A stretch of DNA of 64,000 nucleotides, from positions 1 through 64,000 of the forward strand of contig PXRM01000003.1 of NCBI GenBank assembly GCA_003020985.1, in the 5' to 3' direction. The notes below the pieces were generated by a model, which saw only the letters and a program-made list of their open reading frames with translations, was not told where the DNA came from and ran no database searches. Numbering within the stretch: the first letter of the stretch is position 1; every line of letters begins with the position of its first letter. Of this stretch, positions 48,269 through 57,999 are shown piece after piece. This stretch comes from Halobacteriales archaeon QS_4_70_19 (GTDB lineage: Archaea > Halobacteriota > Halobacteria > Halobacteriales > Haloarculaceae). The translations under genes were made by a program, and so were the position numbers.

Positions 48269-49894
48269 CTACTCTAAGAGTAGCAGCTCCGGATTCTGCA
48301 GGTACTCCATCAGCGTGTTCGCGAACTGTGCCGCGTCCGCGCCATCGATGACGCGGTGGTCGATGGACAGCGAGATGGGGAGAGTGTGCTTCGCGACGAC
48401 CTCGCCGCTCGCGGGTTCCCCGCTCGCTCGGGGCGTCTCCGACGCCCCGCTGTCCTCCACGACGGGTCGCTGTTTCAGTTCGCCCAGGCCGAGGATGGCG
48501 GTTTCGGGGTAGTTGATGATGGGCGTGGCGTACTCGCCCCCGATGGCGCCGAAGTTGGTGACGGAGAAGGTGCCACCCTGCATCTCCTCGCGGCTGATGG
48601 AGCGGTCGCGGGCCTTGCTCGCCAGCTCGTTCACCTCGCTGGCGATGGTGAGCATGTCCTTCTCCCCGGCGCCTTTCACGACGGGGACCATCAGGCCCGC
48701 GTCGGTGGCGACGGCGATGCCGATGTTGTGGTAATGCTTGACCAGGATCTCCTCCTCGTCCTCGTTCAGCTGCGAGTTGAGGACGGGATGCTCCTTCAGC
48801 GCCGCCACGATGGCCTTCACGATGAACGGCATGTAGGTCAGCCTGATGCCGCGCTCCTCGGCCTTCGGCTTGAGCCGGGCCCGGGTGTCCACGAGGTCGT
48901 CGACGACGACGGTGTCGTGGTGGGTGACGTGGGGCGCGGTGTACTTCGAGTTCTCCATCGCCCGCCCGATGGTCCGGCGGATACCCCGGTAGGGGACCCG
49001 CTCGACCTCGCCCTCGGGGGTCGTCTCGGTGTCCACAGCCCCCCCGCCGGCCGCCTGCTGCACGGCGGCCGCGTCGGCCTGCTGGGCGGCACGCTGGGCC
49101 TCGGCGTACGCCCGGATCTGCTCGGCGTCGACGAACGGCTCGCCGTCGCGGATCTCGTCGGTCGGCACGTCGTCGATGTCGATGCCCTCCTCCTCGGCGA
49201 CCTGCCGCGTGGCGGGCGCGGCGAGCGTCCGGTCGCGGCCCGCGGCCTCGGGGGCTCCGCCCGGATGCGCGTCCGCAGGGACGGACTCCGTGTCGGCTCC
49301 GTCGTCGCCCTCGTCGGTCACCTCCCGCGTGGCCGAGCGGACCGCCGGCTCGGTCCCCTCGGCCGTCTCCGCCGGACCGCCGGATTCGTCCGCGCCGCCG
49401 GACTCGGCCGCGGCCCGTACGTCGCCCTCCGTGACCCGTCCCCCGGGACCACTGCCGGCGACCGTCTCGATGTCGACGTCGAGTTCCCGGGCCAGCCGCC
49501 GGGCCGAGGGGGCCGCGAAGACGCGACCGCCCTTCGCCGACACCTCGCCGCCGGACTCGCCGTCCGTGCTCGCGTCGGTCCCCTCGTCGACCGCGGAGAC
49601 GGCGGTCTCCGTGTCGTCCGCCGACGCCGCGTCGCCGGACTCCTCGACGGGTTCGCCCTCGACGTCGAACGTGATGATGATCTCGCCGACGGGAACCATC
49701 TCGCCCTCCTCGGCGAGGATCTCGCGGACGGTGCCGTTCACGGGTGCCGGGACCTCCACGACGGCCTTGTCCGTCTCCACCTCGGCGACCGGCTGATCCT
49801 CGCTGACGGTGTCGCCCACCTCGACCAGCCAGTTGACGACCTCGGCCTCGGTCAGCCCCTCGCCCACGTCGGGGAGTTTGAACTCGCGGACCAT
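48269..49894 (-). CDS. pdhC: Dihydrolipoamide acyltransferase (E2) of a 2-oxoacid dehydrogenase
   Basis: The 541-residue protein comprises one lipoyl domain (residues about 1-76, lipoyl Lys43 in ETDKAVVEVPAP) and an acidic linker. Two peripheral-subunit-binding domains follow (one around AAPSARRLARELDVDIETVA, one around AAPATRQVAEEEGIDIDDVP) instead of the usual single one. The catalytic domain ends with SIDHRVIDGADAAQFANTLM (His and Asp). It accepts the acyl group from E1 and passes it to CoA. It sits two bases behind pdhB. The substrate (pyruvate or branched-chain oxoacids) is not proven by sequence. Confidence 0.93.
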   Translation of the reverse strand: MVREFKLPDVGEGLTEAEVVNWLVEVGDTVSEDQPVAEVETDKAVVEVPAPVNGTVREILAEEGEMVPVGEIIITFDVEGEPVEESGDAASADDTETAVSAVDEGTDASTDGESGGEVSAKGGRVFAAPSARRLARELDVDIETVAGSGPGGRVTEGDVRAAAESGGADESGGPAETAEGTEPAVRSATREVTDEGDDGADTESVPADAHPGGAPEAAGRDRTLAAPATRQVAEEEGIDIDDVPTDEIRDGEPFVDAEQIRAYAEAQRAAQQADAAAVQQAAGGGAVDTETTPEGEVERVPYRGIRRTIGRAMENSKYTAPHVTHHDTVVVDDLVDTRARLKPKAEERGIRLTYMPFIVKAIVAALKEHPVLNSQLNEDEEEILVKHYHNIGIAVATDAGLMVPVVKGAGEKDMLTIASEVNELASKARDRSISREEMQGGTFSVTNFGAIGGEYATPIINYPETAILGLGELKQRPVVEDSGASETPRASGEPASGEVVAKHTLPISLSIDHRVIDGADAAQFANTLMEYLQNPELLLLE

Positions 49895-49896
49895 GC

Positions 49897-50907
49897 TCAG
49901 AACTCCACCGTCTCCCGGATACCGTCCGCGATGCGGGCGCTTTCGGGCAGGTAGTAGTCCTCCAGCGCGTACAGCGGGAACGGCACGTCGAACCCGGTGA
50001 CGCGCTTGACCGGCGCCTCCTGGTAGAGCAGCGCCTCCTCCTGGATGGTGGCGGTGATCTCACCCGCCAGCCCGCCCGTCTTGGGGGCCTCGTGGACCAC
50101 GACCGCACGGCCCGTCTTCCGGAACGACTCCAGGATGGTATCCGTGTCCATCGGGGACAGCGTCCGGAGGTCGACCACCTCGCAGTCGATGCCCTCCTCG
50201 GCGAGGTCCTCGGCAGCCTCCATCGTGGGACGGGTCATCGCTCCCCAGGTGTAGACGGAGACGTCGGCGCCCTCCCGGCGGACTGCGGCCTCACCGAGCG
50301 GGACGGTGTAGGTCTCGTCGGGGACCTCCTCGCGGAACGCCCGGTAGACGAGCTTCGGTTCCAGGAAGACGACGGGGTCCGGGTCGCGGATGGCGCTCGC
50401 CAGCAGTCCCTTCGTGTCGTACGGGGTCGACGGGATGACCACCTTCAGTCCGGGTTCGTGGACGAAGAAGGCCTCCTTGGACTCGGAGTGGTGCTCCGGG
50501 GCGCGGATGCCGCCGCCGTACGGCGCCCGGACGACCATCGGACAGGTGTAGCGTCCGCGCGAACGCGTCCGCAGCCGGGCGGCGTGGGAGATGATCTGGT
50601 CGAACGCGGGGTAGATGAACCCCATGAACTGGATCTCGGGCACCGGCCGCATCCCGTAGGCGGCCATCCCGACCGCGGTGCCGACGATGCCCGCTTCCGC
50701 GAGCGGCGTGTCCACGACGCGCTCGTCGCCGAACTCGTCGTAGAGGCCCTGCGTGGCGCGGAAGACGCCACCGTTCTTGCCGACGTCCTCACCCATCACC
50801 AGCACACTGTCGTCGCGCTCCATCTCGCCGTACAGGCCGTCCCGGACGGCCTGTACGAGGGTGAGGTTCTGCGTGCTTCCCGCCGTGTCCGCGTCTTGCG
50901 TGCTCAT
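49897..50907 (-). CDS. pdhB: 2-oxoacid dehydrogenase E1 beta subunit
   Basis: The 336-residue E1 beta of the PDH/BCKDH type has [38 protein letters not shown], the [19 protein letters not shown] segment and a C-terminal transketolase-like domain ([35 protein letters not shown]). With PdhA it forms the thiamine-diphosphate decarboxylase. Its ATG overlaps the pdhA stop by four bases (ATGA). Confidence 0.95.
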   Translation of the reverse strand: MSTQDADTAGSTQNLTLVQAVRDGLYGEMERDDSVLVMGEDVGKNGGVFRATQGLYDEFGDERVVDTPLAEAGIVGTAVGMAAYGMRPVPEIQFMGFIYPAFDQIISHAARLRTRSRGRYTCPMVVRAPYGGGIRAPEHHSESKEAFFVHEPGLKVVIPSTPYDTKGLLASAIRDPDPVVFLEPKLVYRAFREEVPDETYTVPLGEAAVRREGADVSVYTWGAMTRPTMEAAEDLAEEGIDCEVVDLRTLSPMDTDTILESFRKTGRAVVVHEAPKTGGLAGEITATIQEEALLYQEAPVKRVTGFDVPFPLYALEDYYLPESARIADGIRETVEF

Positions 50908-52007
50908 TCCAGGAGTACCTCGTCGCCGTGCGTTTCGCGTAGCCGCTGGAGGTACGCGAGCTGTTTCTGCAGCCTGCGTGGCTGGTCAGCGTAGACGTGC
51001 TCGAAGACGTCCGCCGGCTCGGGCCGTTCGACCGTCTCGGCGGCCTCGATGGCGTCCGCGATCCGCTCCTCGATCTCGCGCTGGATGTCGGCCACCCGGT
51101 CGTCGTCGAGGAGCCCCCGGTCCCGGAGGAAGGTCTCCAGCCGCGGGATGGGGTCTTTGGCCTTCCACTTCTCGACCTCGTCCTCGTCGCGGTAGACGGA
51201 GGGGTCGTCGGCGGTCGTGTGGGCCCCGAAGCGGTACTGGACTGCCTCGATGAGCGTCGGCCGGAGCTCGTCCCCGTCCGGATCCTTCGCCTTCTCGACG
51301 GCCTCGCGGGTCACCTTGTACACCGCGAGCGGGTCCATTCCGTCCACCTGGACGCCCTCGAAGCCGTAGGCGATCGCCTTCTGCGCCAGCGTCTCCGAGC
51401 GGGTCTGGCGCTCCCGGGGGACCGAGATGGCCCACTGGTTATTGTTGCAGAAGAAGACGGCGGGCGCATCGAAGACGCCGGCGAAGTTGAGCCCCTCGTG
51501 GAAGTCACCCTCCGAGGTGGCACCGTCGCCGAAGTAGCAGACGAACGCCTCGTCGCCGCCCTGCAGCCGCGACGCCCAGGCCATCCCGGTCGCGTGGGGG
51601 ATCTGCGTCGCGATGGGGACCGCCACGGGGAAGACGTTCAGGTCGTCCAGCTCGTTCCCCCGTTCGTCACCCATCCAGTACCGGAGCGTCCCGCTGAGGT
51701 CCTGCCCCCGGACGAGCGCGACCCCGTGCTCCCGGTAGGAGGGGACGACCCAGTCGTCCGCGTCGAGGGCGTAGGCGGAGCCGATCTGGGCGCCCTCCTG
51801 CCCGGAGAGCGGCGGGTAGGTCCCCATCCGTCCCTGGCGCTGGAGGCTGACCGCGCGCTGGTCGAAGTGGCGGGCCAGTTTCATGTCCCGGTACATCCCG
51901 ACGAGGTCCTCGTCGGGGACGTCCGGGACCTCGGCACCGTCGAGGACGCGGCCGTCCTCGTCGAGGACCTGTACCTGCTCGCGGGGGTCCCGCTGTAACA
52001 TGCTCAT
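50904..52007 (-). CDS. pdhA: 2-oxoacid dehydrogenase E1 alpha subunit
   Basis: The 367-residue E1 alpha has the thiamine-diphosphate/Mg motif [20 protein letters not shown] to [10 protein letters not shown], the phosphorylation-loop-like [20 protein letters not shown] region and the N-terminal [17 protein letters not shown]. The start may be the ATG at 52007 or the Met two codons on (MLQRDPRE). It follows lipA in the same direction after 183 bases, which should hold the operon promoter. Confidence 0.95.
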   Translation of the reverse strand: MSMLQRDPREQVQVLDEDGRVLDGAEVPDVPDEDLVGMYRDMKLARHFDQRAVSLQRQGRMGTYPPLSGQEGAQIGSAYALDADDWVVPSYREHGVALVRGQDLSGTLRYWMGDERGNELDDLNVFPVAVPIATQIPHATGMAWASRLQGGDEAFVCYFGDGATSEGDFHEGLNFAGVFDAPAVFFCNNNQWAISVPRERQTRSETLAQKAIAYGFEGVQVDGMDPLAVYKVTREAVEKAKDPDGDELRPTLIEAVQYRFGAHTTADDPSVYRDEDEVEKWKAKDPIPRLETFLRDRGLLDDDRVADIQREIEERIADAIEAAETVERPEPADVFEHVYADQPRRLQKQLAYLQRLRETHGDEVLLE

Positions 52008-52190
52008 GAGGGTATCACCCTGCGGTACGGCATGGGTCCGACTGCCGCCCCCGACGCCGTATAGTTTACGTAAGATTTGCCCGAAACGGACGAACGTTCG
52101 GTCAGTTCCCGGCCTCCGTGTGGACTGTCCAGCACAGCGGTCCGCACTGCCGGAGTCGACCGTCCCGCGGCGGTGACGGCGCCCGGGAGG

Positions 52191-53123
52191 TCAGTCCCCC
52201 CGCGACCGCGCCTCCGCCCGGGCCTCCTCGATGCTCGCGTCCTCCCGTTCGAGCGCCTCGACGAAGAACTCGCCCGCCTTGAACGACGAGCGGACCATCG
52301 GGCCCGAGGCACAGTACCGGAAGCCGAACTCCGCCTCCGCGATCTCCTGCCACGTGTCGAACTTGTCCGGGTGGACGTAGTCGAACACCTCCAGGTGCGA
52401 CCGGGAGGGCTGGAGGTACTGTCCGAACGTGACGATGTCCGTCCCCACCTCCCGGAGGTCGCCCAGCGTCCGGTACACCTCGTGGTCGTACTCGCCGACG
52501 CCGAGCATCAGGCTCGTCTTCACGTACGCGTCCGAGTCGCGGGCGTACTGCTCCAGCACCGAGAGGGACTGCTCGTAGCCCGCCCGCCGGTCGCGGATGG
52601 GCCACTGGAGCCGCTCGACGGTCTCGACGTTGTGCGCCAGTACGTCCGCTCCCGCCTCGGCGACCTCCCGGACGAGGTCGGCCTCGCCCTGGAAGTCGGG
52701 GGTGAGCGCCTCGACGAGGATGGAGGGGTCCCGGTCCTTGATCGCGCGGATGGTGTCGGCGAAGTGGCCCGCCCCCTGGTCGGGCAGGTCGTCCCGGTCG
52801 ACCGACGTGAGGACGACGTAATCGAGGCCGATCTCCGCGACGGCGTCCGCGACGCTGTCGGGCTCGTCGGGGTCCGGCGGCTCCATCCCGCCGGTCTGCA
52901 CGTCGCAGAAGTTACAGCCCCGCGAGCAGCGGTCGCCCAGCAGCATGAACGTCGCCGTCCCGGGCCCGTTCCGCCCGGACCAGCAGTCCCCCAGGTTCGG
53001 ACAGGACGCCTCCTCGCAGACCGTATGGAGGTCGTGCTCCCGCAGGGTCGACTTGATCTCCGTGAACCGCTCGCCCGACGGCGGCCGCATCTTCAGCCAG
53101 TCGGGCTTGCGTACGCCGCTCAT
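52191..53123 (-). CDS. lipA: Lipoyl synthase
   Basis: This radical-SAM enzyme inserts two sulfurs into octanoyl groups on E2. The 310-residue protein has the auxiliary cluster motif CEEASCPNLGDCW, the radical-SAM motif CSRGCNFCDV, LTSVDRDDLPDQGAGHFADT, and a C-terminal SSFKAGEFF (conserved Ser of the auxiliary cluster). I chose the ATG at 53123 (MSGVRKPDWLKMRPPSGERF), the family's start. The position in front of pdhABC links the cofactor to its user. No lipB or lplA is in the window. Confidence 0.96.
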   Translation of the reverse strand: MSGVRKPDWLKMRPPSGERFTEIKSTLREHDLHTVCEEASCPNLGDCWSGRNGPGTATFMLLGDRCSRGCNFCDVQTGGMEPPDPDEPDSVADAVAEIGLDYVVLTSVDRDDLPDQGAGHFADTIRAIKDRDPSILVEALTPDFQGEADLVREVAEAGADVLAHNVETVERLQWPIRDRRAGYEQSLSVLEQYARDSDAYVKTSLMLGVGEYDHEVYRTLGDLREVGTDIVTFGQYLQPSRSHLEVFDYVHPDKFDTWQEIAEAEFGFRYCASGPMVRSSFKAGEFFVEALEREDASIEEARAEARSRGD

Positions 53124-53200
53124 TGGCGGTGTGTTGGACGGCATCGGTGAAAGCGCTGTGGTCGGCTCCCGGGGCTGCCGCCGCCCCGACGAGCGGACGC

Positions 53201-53206
53201 TTATAC
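53201..53206 (+). promoter_or_regulatory. TATA-like box of msrA
   Basis: TTATAC lies about 27 bases before the msrA ATG at 53230, consistent with a leaderless transcript and divergent from lipA. Confidence 0.55.
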
Positions 53207-53229
53207 CTCTCGACGACCAAGGAGACGCC

Positions 53230-53829
53230 ATGAGCGACACCGAGACGGCGACGTTCGCAGGGGGCTGCTTCTGGTGCATCGAGGCGGCGATGACGGAACT
53301 CGACGGCGTCCACGCCGCGGAGTCGGGCTACACCGGCGGCCACACGGAGGATCCGAGCTACCGCGAGGTCTGCTCCGGGAGCACGGGCCACGCCGAGGCC
53401 GTCCAGGTCGAGTACGACCCCGACGTCATCACGTACGAGGAGCTGCTGGAGGTGTTCTTCTCCATCCATGACCCGACGACGGAGGACCGCGAGGGACCCG
53501 ACGTGGGCTCGCAGTACCGCTCGGCGGTCTACTACCACGACGAGGAACAGCAGGAGCTCGTCGAGGGGTTCATCCGGGCCCTGGAGGACGAGGGCGTCTA
53601 CGAGGGCATCGTCACGGAGGTCGAACCACTGGGCGAGTGGTACCGCGCCGAGGAGAAACACCAGGACTACTTCGAGAAGAACCCGAACCAGCCGTACTGC
53701 GCGGCGCAGGTCCGGCCGAAGGTGGAGAAGGTCCGCGAGAAGTTCTCCGCGAAGGTGCGTGCGGATGGTGGGGTTCCGGAGGCGTCGCGAGAGGCGCTGG
53801 CCGACCGCGTGCGGCGGTTATTCCGGTAA
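53230..53829 (+). CDS. msrA: Peptide-methionine (S)-S-oxide reductase
   Basis: MsrA repairs oxidised methionine. The 199-residue protein has the catalytic GGCFWCIEA motif (Cys13), GYTGGHTEDPSYREVCSGST, GHAEAVQVEYDP, and DVGSQYRSAVYYH. The C-terminal KNPNQPYCAAQVRPKVEK includes a second Cys that could resolve the disulfide. The last 25 residues are an extra basic/acidic tail. I chose the ATG at 53230; earlier in-frame sequence overlaps lipA and is not protein-like. Confidence 0.95.
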   Translation: MSDTETATFAGGCFWCIEAAMTELDGVHAAESGYTGGHTEDPSYREVCSGSTGHAEAVQVEYDPDVITYEELLEVFFSIHDPTTEDREGPDVGSQYRSAVYYHDEEQQELVEGFIRALEDEGVYEGIVTEVEPLGEWYRAEEKHQDYFEKNPNQPYCAAQVRPKVEKVREKFSAKVRADGGVPEASREALADRVRRLFR

Positions 53830-53910
53830 CCGATCGCGCTTCGGCGGGGCGGTGTGTTCCGCTGGCCGATCACCTCGGCAGTGACGACGCTGCCACACGA
53901 CCCAAGACAT

Positions 53911-55230
53911 ATGCCGGGAAACTCCGATTCCTCGCCCATGTCCGCCCTCGAGGCCCTCCACCGATTGCGCCACGAGCGGCCGCGCTGGACCGCGCTCGCG
54001 CTCGCGACGCTCGCGGTGCTGCTGACCTGGCCCGCCGTCGACTGGTGGCTCCGCTCCATCGAGGTCGCCCCGCAGTTCCGCTTCTGGGACTTCGGCGCGT
54101 ACGGCAACGCCGTCGCGAGCTGGGAGGCCGGCGAGCCGCTCTACACACGGAACGACGACGGCGGCTTCCACGGGAGCTTCCTCTATCCGCCGTTCTCGGT
54201 GCTCCTGTTCTACCCGTTCGTGGAGCTGTTCGAGCCCGAGACGACCCGGCTCGCCTGGAGCGTCGTCACGGTCGGAGTCATGTGGGTCGGGATGCAGGCG
54301 CTGGTCGCGTCGCTCGGCCGGTCGCTCTCGGTCCCCGAGCGGCTCCTCGGGCTGGTGGCGTTGCTGGGGTTCCAGCCGCTACTGCTCGGCGTGAAGATGG
54401 GCCAGACCGCCGCGTTCACCGGCGGGATGCTCGCGCTGGCCGGTGCCGGCGTGATGAACGACTCGAAGGGCCGGCGGTTCGACGACGCGTGGGCCACGCT
54501 CGGCGCCGCCGCCACCGCGTTCGTAGGACTCCTCAAACTCCCCTTCGCCCCCGCCGGCGCCCACCTGCTGCGGAGCAAGCGCCGGTTCGCGGCCGCCGTC
54601 GGGACGGGCGTGCTCTTGCTCGTCGTCTCGTTGGCCGTCTTCGGCGTCGACAGCCACCGGCTCTACGTCGACGTGCTGGCGTGGGGCGTCGAGTCGGGCG
54701 GGTCCGCCCGGAACCCCGCGCTCTGGCTGCCGCCCTACTACCGGCCGCTGGCGTGGATTCCCGGGGCGATCGCCCTCCGGCTCGTGGCCAGCGCCATCGT
54801 CGCGACGTACGCCGTCCTCGCGGTCGACGCCGACCGCGAGGTGTTCGCGCTGGGCGTCGCGTCCATCCCGCTGCTGGCGCCGCTGGCGTACACCTACTAC
54901 TTCACCGTCGTCCTCCCGGCGGCCGTCGTGCTGCTGGCCGTCGAGTTCGACCACCCCAGCGGCCGGCCGGCGCTCCCGCTCGTCGGCTTCCTCTGCGTGC
55001 AGTTCCACAGCTACGGGCTGAAGTTCGTCGTCGACGTGGTCCCGCAGTTCCTCCCCGCGTTCTCCGCGCTCCGGCCCGCGTACTTCCTGCTCCAGCCCGG
55101 ACTCTGGGGGAACCTCGTTCTCGTGGGGCTGGCCGCGGCACGGGCCGCCGAACGCGTCGAACTGCCGGCGTGGGTCGAGGCGCGGCTGGCGGCGATGCAG
55201 TCCGACGAGACGAGTCTACAAGGCGATTGA
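53911..55230 (+). CDS. Multi-pass membrane glycosyltransferase (DUF2029/GT87 type)
   Basis: The 439-residue protein has about ten TM helices. The DUF2029/GT87 features are present: an acidic site after the first helix (RFWDFGAYGNAVASWEAGEP with the paired Asp), LYTRNDDGGFHGSFLYPPFS, and KMGQTAAFTGGMLALA. GT87 enzymes transfer mannose from polyprenyl phosphate on the outer face of the membrane; the acceptor is unknown here. The start may be the ATG at 53911 (MPGNSDSS) or the Met nine codons on (MSALEALHR). It is convergent with the SRP54 gene. Confidence 0.85.
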   Translation: MPGNSDSSPMSALEALHRLRHERPRWTALALATLAVLLTWPAVDWWLRSIEVAPQFRFWDFGAYGNAVASWEAGEPLYTRNDDGGFHGSFLYPPFSVLLFYPFVELFEPETTRLAWSVVTVGVMWVGMQALVASLGRSLSVPERLLGLVALLGFQPLLLGVKMGQTAAFTGGMLALAGAGVMNDSKGRRFDDAWATLGAAATAFVGLLKLPFAPAGAHLLRSKRRFAAAVGTGVLLLVVSLAVFGVDSHRLYVDVLAWGVESGGSARNPALWLPPYYRPLAWIPGAIALRLVASAIVATYAVLAVDADREVFALGVASIPLLAPLAYTYYFTVVLPAAVVLLAVEFDHPSGRPALPLVGFLCVQFHSYGLKFVVDVVPQFLPAFSALRPAYFLLQPGLWGNLVLVGLAAARAAERVELPAWVEARLAAMQSDETSLQGD

Positions 55231-55322
55231 TGCCGAAGTATCGTTCGATAGTACACAGCCCGTCTCGAAAACGAACTATAGCTGCGGAAGTTACGACGTA
55301 GGTGAAAAATATGGGCCGGGGC

Positions 55323-56675
55323 TCAGTCCCCGAACGGCCCCATGCCGCCCATGCCGCCGCCGCCACCGCCGCCGCCCTGCATCTGCTTCATCATCCGCTG
55401 CATGTCGCCGTCGCCCATCCCCTGGAACTGCTTCATCATCCGCGACATCATCTTGCCGGAGCCGCGGGCGATGCGCTCGACCTGCGACCTCCCGACCGAG
55501 CGGGGGTTCTCCAGCTCCTCCTCGGTCATCGAGCCCATCACGACCTCGAAGTTCCGCATCCGGTCCTGGGTGACGTCCATCGCGTCGTCCGGGAGCTTGT
55601 CCATCAGCCCGCCGCCCAGGCCGGGGATCATGTCCATCACCTGGTCGAGCGGCCCCATCCTGTTCATCGCGTTCATCTGCTTGCGCATGTCCTTGAGGGT
55701 GAACTCGCCCTCCATCAGCTGCTCGGGGTCCCAGTCATCCTCGTCCTGGCCGGTCTCCTCCATCGCGCGCTCGACGCGCTCGGTCAGCTGCTTCAGGTCG
55801 CCCATCCCGAGCAGCCGGGAGATGAAGCCCGAGGGCTCGAACCGCTCGATGTCCTGGACCTCCTCGCCGGTCCCGAGGAAGGCGATGGTGGAGTCGGTCT
55901 GGTCGACGGCGGCCAGCGCACCGCCACCTTTCGCCGTCCCGTCGAGCTTCGTGATGACGACGCCGTCGACGCCGACCGCGTCGCCGAACGCCTTCGCCTG
56001 GTCCTTCGCGCCCTGGCCGATGGCGGCGTCCAGCACCAGGAGGTTCCGGTCGGGGTCCACCTCGGCCTCGATCTCCTCCAGCTCGTCGACCAGCTCCTCG
56101 TTCAGGCCGGAGCGACCGGAGGTGTCGACGATGCGGACGTCCGCGTCTGCCGTCTCGTCGAGCCCGTCGCGGGCGATCCTCACGGGGTCCTCCTCGTCGG
56201 GGTCGCCGTAGAAGTCGACCTCCGCCCGCTCGGTCATCTGCCTGGCCTGGTCGTACGCGCCCGGCCGGAAGGTGTCCGTCTGGATGACCGCGGGCCGGAG
56301 GCCCTTCTTCGAGAACCACCACGCCATCTTCGCCGCCGTCGTCGTCTTCCCCGACCCCTGGAGGCCGGCGAGGACGATGGTCTGCGGTTCCAGCGGAATC
56401 TCCGTCGAGTCGCCGACCAGCGCGACCAGCTCCTCGTAGACGATGCGGAGGATGTGGTCCCGCGCGGTGGTGCCGGCGGGTGGCTCCTCCTCCAGCGCGC
56501 GCTCCTTGATGTCGTCGGACAGCGACTGCACCAGCGCGATGTCGACGTCGGCCTGGATGAGCGCCCGCTGGATCTCCCTGACGATCTCCTCGACGTCCTC
56601 CTCGCTCAGCCGGGACTGGCCCCGGAGCTTCTCCAGGGAGCCACGCAGCGAGGAGCCGAGATTGTCGAGTACCAT
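55323..56675 (-). CDS. srp54: Signal recognition particle 54 kDa protein
   Basis: The 450-residue SRP54/Ffh has an N domain (residues about 1-85) and a G domain with [39 protein letters not shown] and [17 protein letters not shown]. The Met-rich M domain ([18 protein letters not shown] and on) binds SRP RNA and signal sequences. The tail is Gly/Met-rich with a run of eight Gly. It delivers nascent membrane proteins to FtsY. The start is supported by a TATA box about 28 bases upstream. Confidence 0.97.
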   Translation of the reverse strand: MVLDNLGSSLRGSLEKLRGQSRLSEEDVEEIVREIQRALIQADVDIALVQSLSDDIKERALEEEPPAGTTARDHILRIVYEELVALVGDSTEIPLEPQTIVLAGLQGSGKTTTAAKMAWWFSKKGLRPAVIQTDTFRPGAYDQARQMTERAEVDFYGDPDEEDPVRIARDGLDETADADVRIVDTSGRSGLNEELVDELEEIEAEVDPDRNLLVLDAAIGQGAKDQAKAFGDAVGVDGVVITKLDGTAKGGGALAAVDQTDSTIAFLGTGEEVQDIERFEPSGFISRLLGMGDLKQLTERVERAMEETGQDEDDWDPEQLMEGEFTLKDMRKQMNAMNRMGPLDQVMDMIPGLGGGLMDKLPDDAMDVTQDRMRNFEVVMGSMTEEELENPRSVGRSQVERIARGSGKMMSRMMKQFQGMGDGDMQRMMKQMQGGGGGGGGMGGMGPFGD

Positions 56676-56700
56676 TTACACGGGGTTGTCGGCCGGGACG

Positions 56701-56706
56701 CTAAAC
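56701..56706 (-). promoter_or_regulatory. TATA-like box of the SRP54 gene
   Basis: GTTTAG on the minus strand (within AAAGCGTTTAGCG) lies about 28 bases before the start codon. Confidence 0.5.
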
Positions 56707-56778
56707 GCTTTCCGTGGTGTCCGTCGACCGTTCCCCGCGCCCGCCACCGCCCCCGTGCCCGGCTCCGCCGGTCCTCTC

Positions 56779-56860
56779 ATACGGATTACGCTAACTGTTT
56801 ACTACGACGACCGCCTGAGTGCAGACGGTCGATGTAGAAATGACTTAGCGTAATCCGTAT
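56779..56860. mobile_element. 82-bp palindromic MITE-like element
   Basis: The left arm ATACGGATTACGCTAA (56779-56794) is the exact inverse complement of the right arm TTAGCGTAATCCGTAT (56845-56860). The interior continues as an imperfect palindrome around GACCG-CCTGAGTGCAGA-CGGTC, so the entire element folds into one hairpin. It encodes nothing. No clear target-site duplication is visible. The layout fits a miniature inverted-repeat transposable element mobilised by a transposase elsewhere. It ends exactly at the stop codon of the next gene. Confidence 0.7.
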
Positions 56861-57359
56861 CAGTCGCTCCCGCTCGGCGTCGAGTCGTGCCCCGTTCCCG
56901 TGTTGCTCTCGGTCTCCGCGTCGCCCGACTCCTCGTCCGGGTCCGGTTCGCCCGCCGTGTCGGACTCGGCGTCCGCGTCCGTCCCCTCGTCGGTCTCCTC
57001 GTCCGGGTCCCGCTCCGCCGCGTCGGCCGACTCCCCGTCCTCGGGAGCCGTCGTGTCGGCGGACTCCCCGGCGATCGCCGCGTCGACCGGCGTCCGCTCG
57101 TCCGCCGCGTCCGCGGCGGGTTCGGGCGCGTCGACCGCGTCGCCCCCGCCAGCTTCCGCGTCCGGTCGAGCGACGCCCAGTTGAGCGCGTCGGGCGGGTC
57201 GGCCTCGAACGCTTCGTACTGGTCGACGACCCGCTGGTTGACGTGCCGGTCGAACTCGCCACAGACGTCACACGACCGCGTGAGGTGGGACACGTCGTAC
57301 GACCGGATGACGGTGCCCTCCATACAGTTCAGACACCGATACGTTCGGGAGACTGGCAC
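56860..57359 (-). pseudogene. Zinc-finger protein gene with a frameshift
   Basis: The N-terminal frame (from the ATG at 57359) reads RTYRCLNCMEGTVIRSYDVS and CDVCGEFDRHVNQRVVDQYE, a two-CxxC zinc finger, to LNWASLDRTRKLAG. After a run of five G (57143-57147) that frame becomes Arg/Thr-rich. A neighbouring frame continues as an acidic tail typical of haloarchaea (GDAVDAPEPAADAADERTPV to GTGHDSTPSGSD) up to the TGA at 56860-56862. One extra G in the run would join them perfectly into a 166-residue protein. It is a real mutation, a sequence error or a slippage site. The family is not recognised. Confidence 0.6.
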
Positions 57360-57567
57360 TACCCCTCCCTTGGACGCAAGGGCGGTAATAGCTACGGACT
57401 CTCCGTCACACGCCGACTGTCGGCCGAGTCGGAGACTGGGCGCTGTTCGTATCGAAACGCGCCGATTACCGATAAAAACCCGGAGAAAGGGACGAACTGT
57501 TCCGATTACGGGGTTATCTCATCCGGGCCGCCGTGGCGTTGAAGCGGGAGCCACACGAGGAGCCGGT

Positions 57568-57972
57568 ATGGTCACCGACGAGGAACTCGTCGCGGCGGCG
57601 CGCGAGGCCTGCGAACGGGCGTACGCCCCGTATTCGGGCTACGACGTGGGCGCCGCGCTCCTGACCCGCGACGGGAGCGTCTTCCGGGGCTGCAACGTCG
57701 AGATGGTCACGTTCACCAACACCATCCACGCCGAGAGCGCCGCGCTCGGGGCGGCCGTCGTCGCCGGCCACCGCGAGTTCGAGGCGGTCGCCGTCGCCTC
57801 GGGCGACCGGGACGGCGTCACGCCCTGCGGGCTCTGCCGGCAGACGCTCGCCGAACTCTGCGAGGCGGGGTTCCGGGTGCTCTGTGACGTGGGCGACGGC
57901 ATCGAGGAGTGGACGCTCGACGACCTGCTCCCCGGCGCGATGACGGGCGACGAGGTCGCCACGCGTGAATGA
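57568..57972 (+). CDS. cdd: Cytidine deaminase
   Basis: The 134-residue protein deaminates cytidine/deoxycytidine to uridine. Features are YAPYSGYDVGAALLTRDG, GCNVEMVTFTNTIHAESAAL and TPCGLCRQTLAEL. Zinc ligands are His in HAES (where most tetrameric enzymes have Cys) and the two Cys of PCGLC, with Glu in HAE as the proton shuttle. The start at 57568 follows a 208-base divergent region shared with the zinc-finger gene. Confidence 0.92.
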   Translation: MVTDEELVAAAREACERAYAPYSGYDVGAALLTRDGSVFRGCNVEMVTFTNTIHAESAALGAAVVAGHREFEAVAVASGDRDGVTPCGLCRQTLAELCEAGFRVLCDVGDGIEEWTLDDLLPGAMTGDEVATRE

Positions 57973-57999
57973 CCCGCCGCCCACGGGTGACGGACGCCG

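Noticed and set aside
48102-50108. Minus-strand open frame overlapping pdhC and pdhB in another phase
   Set aside because: It is a very Arg/Gly-rich mirror of the E2 gene with no domain. The E2 frame has clear lipoyl and catalytic motifs.
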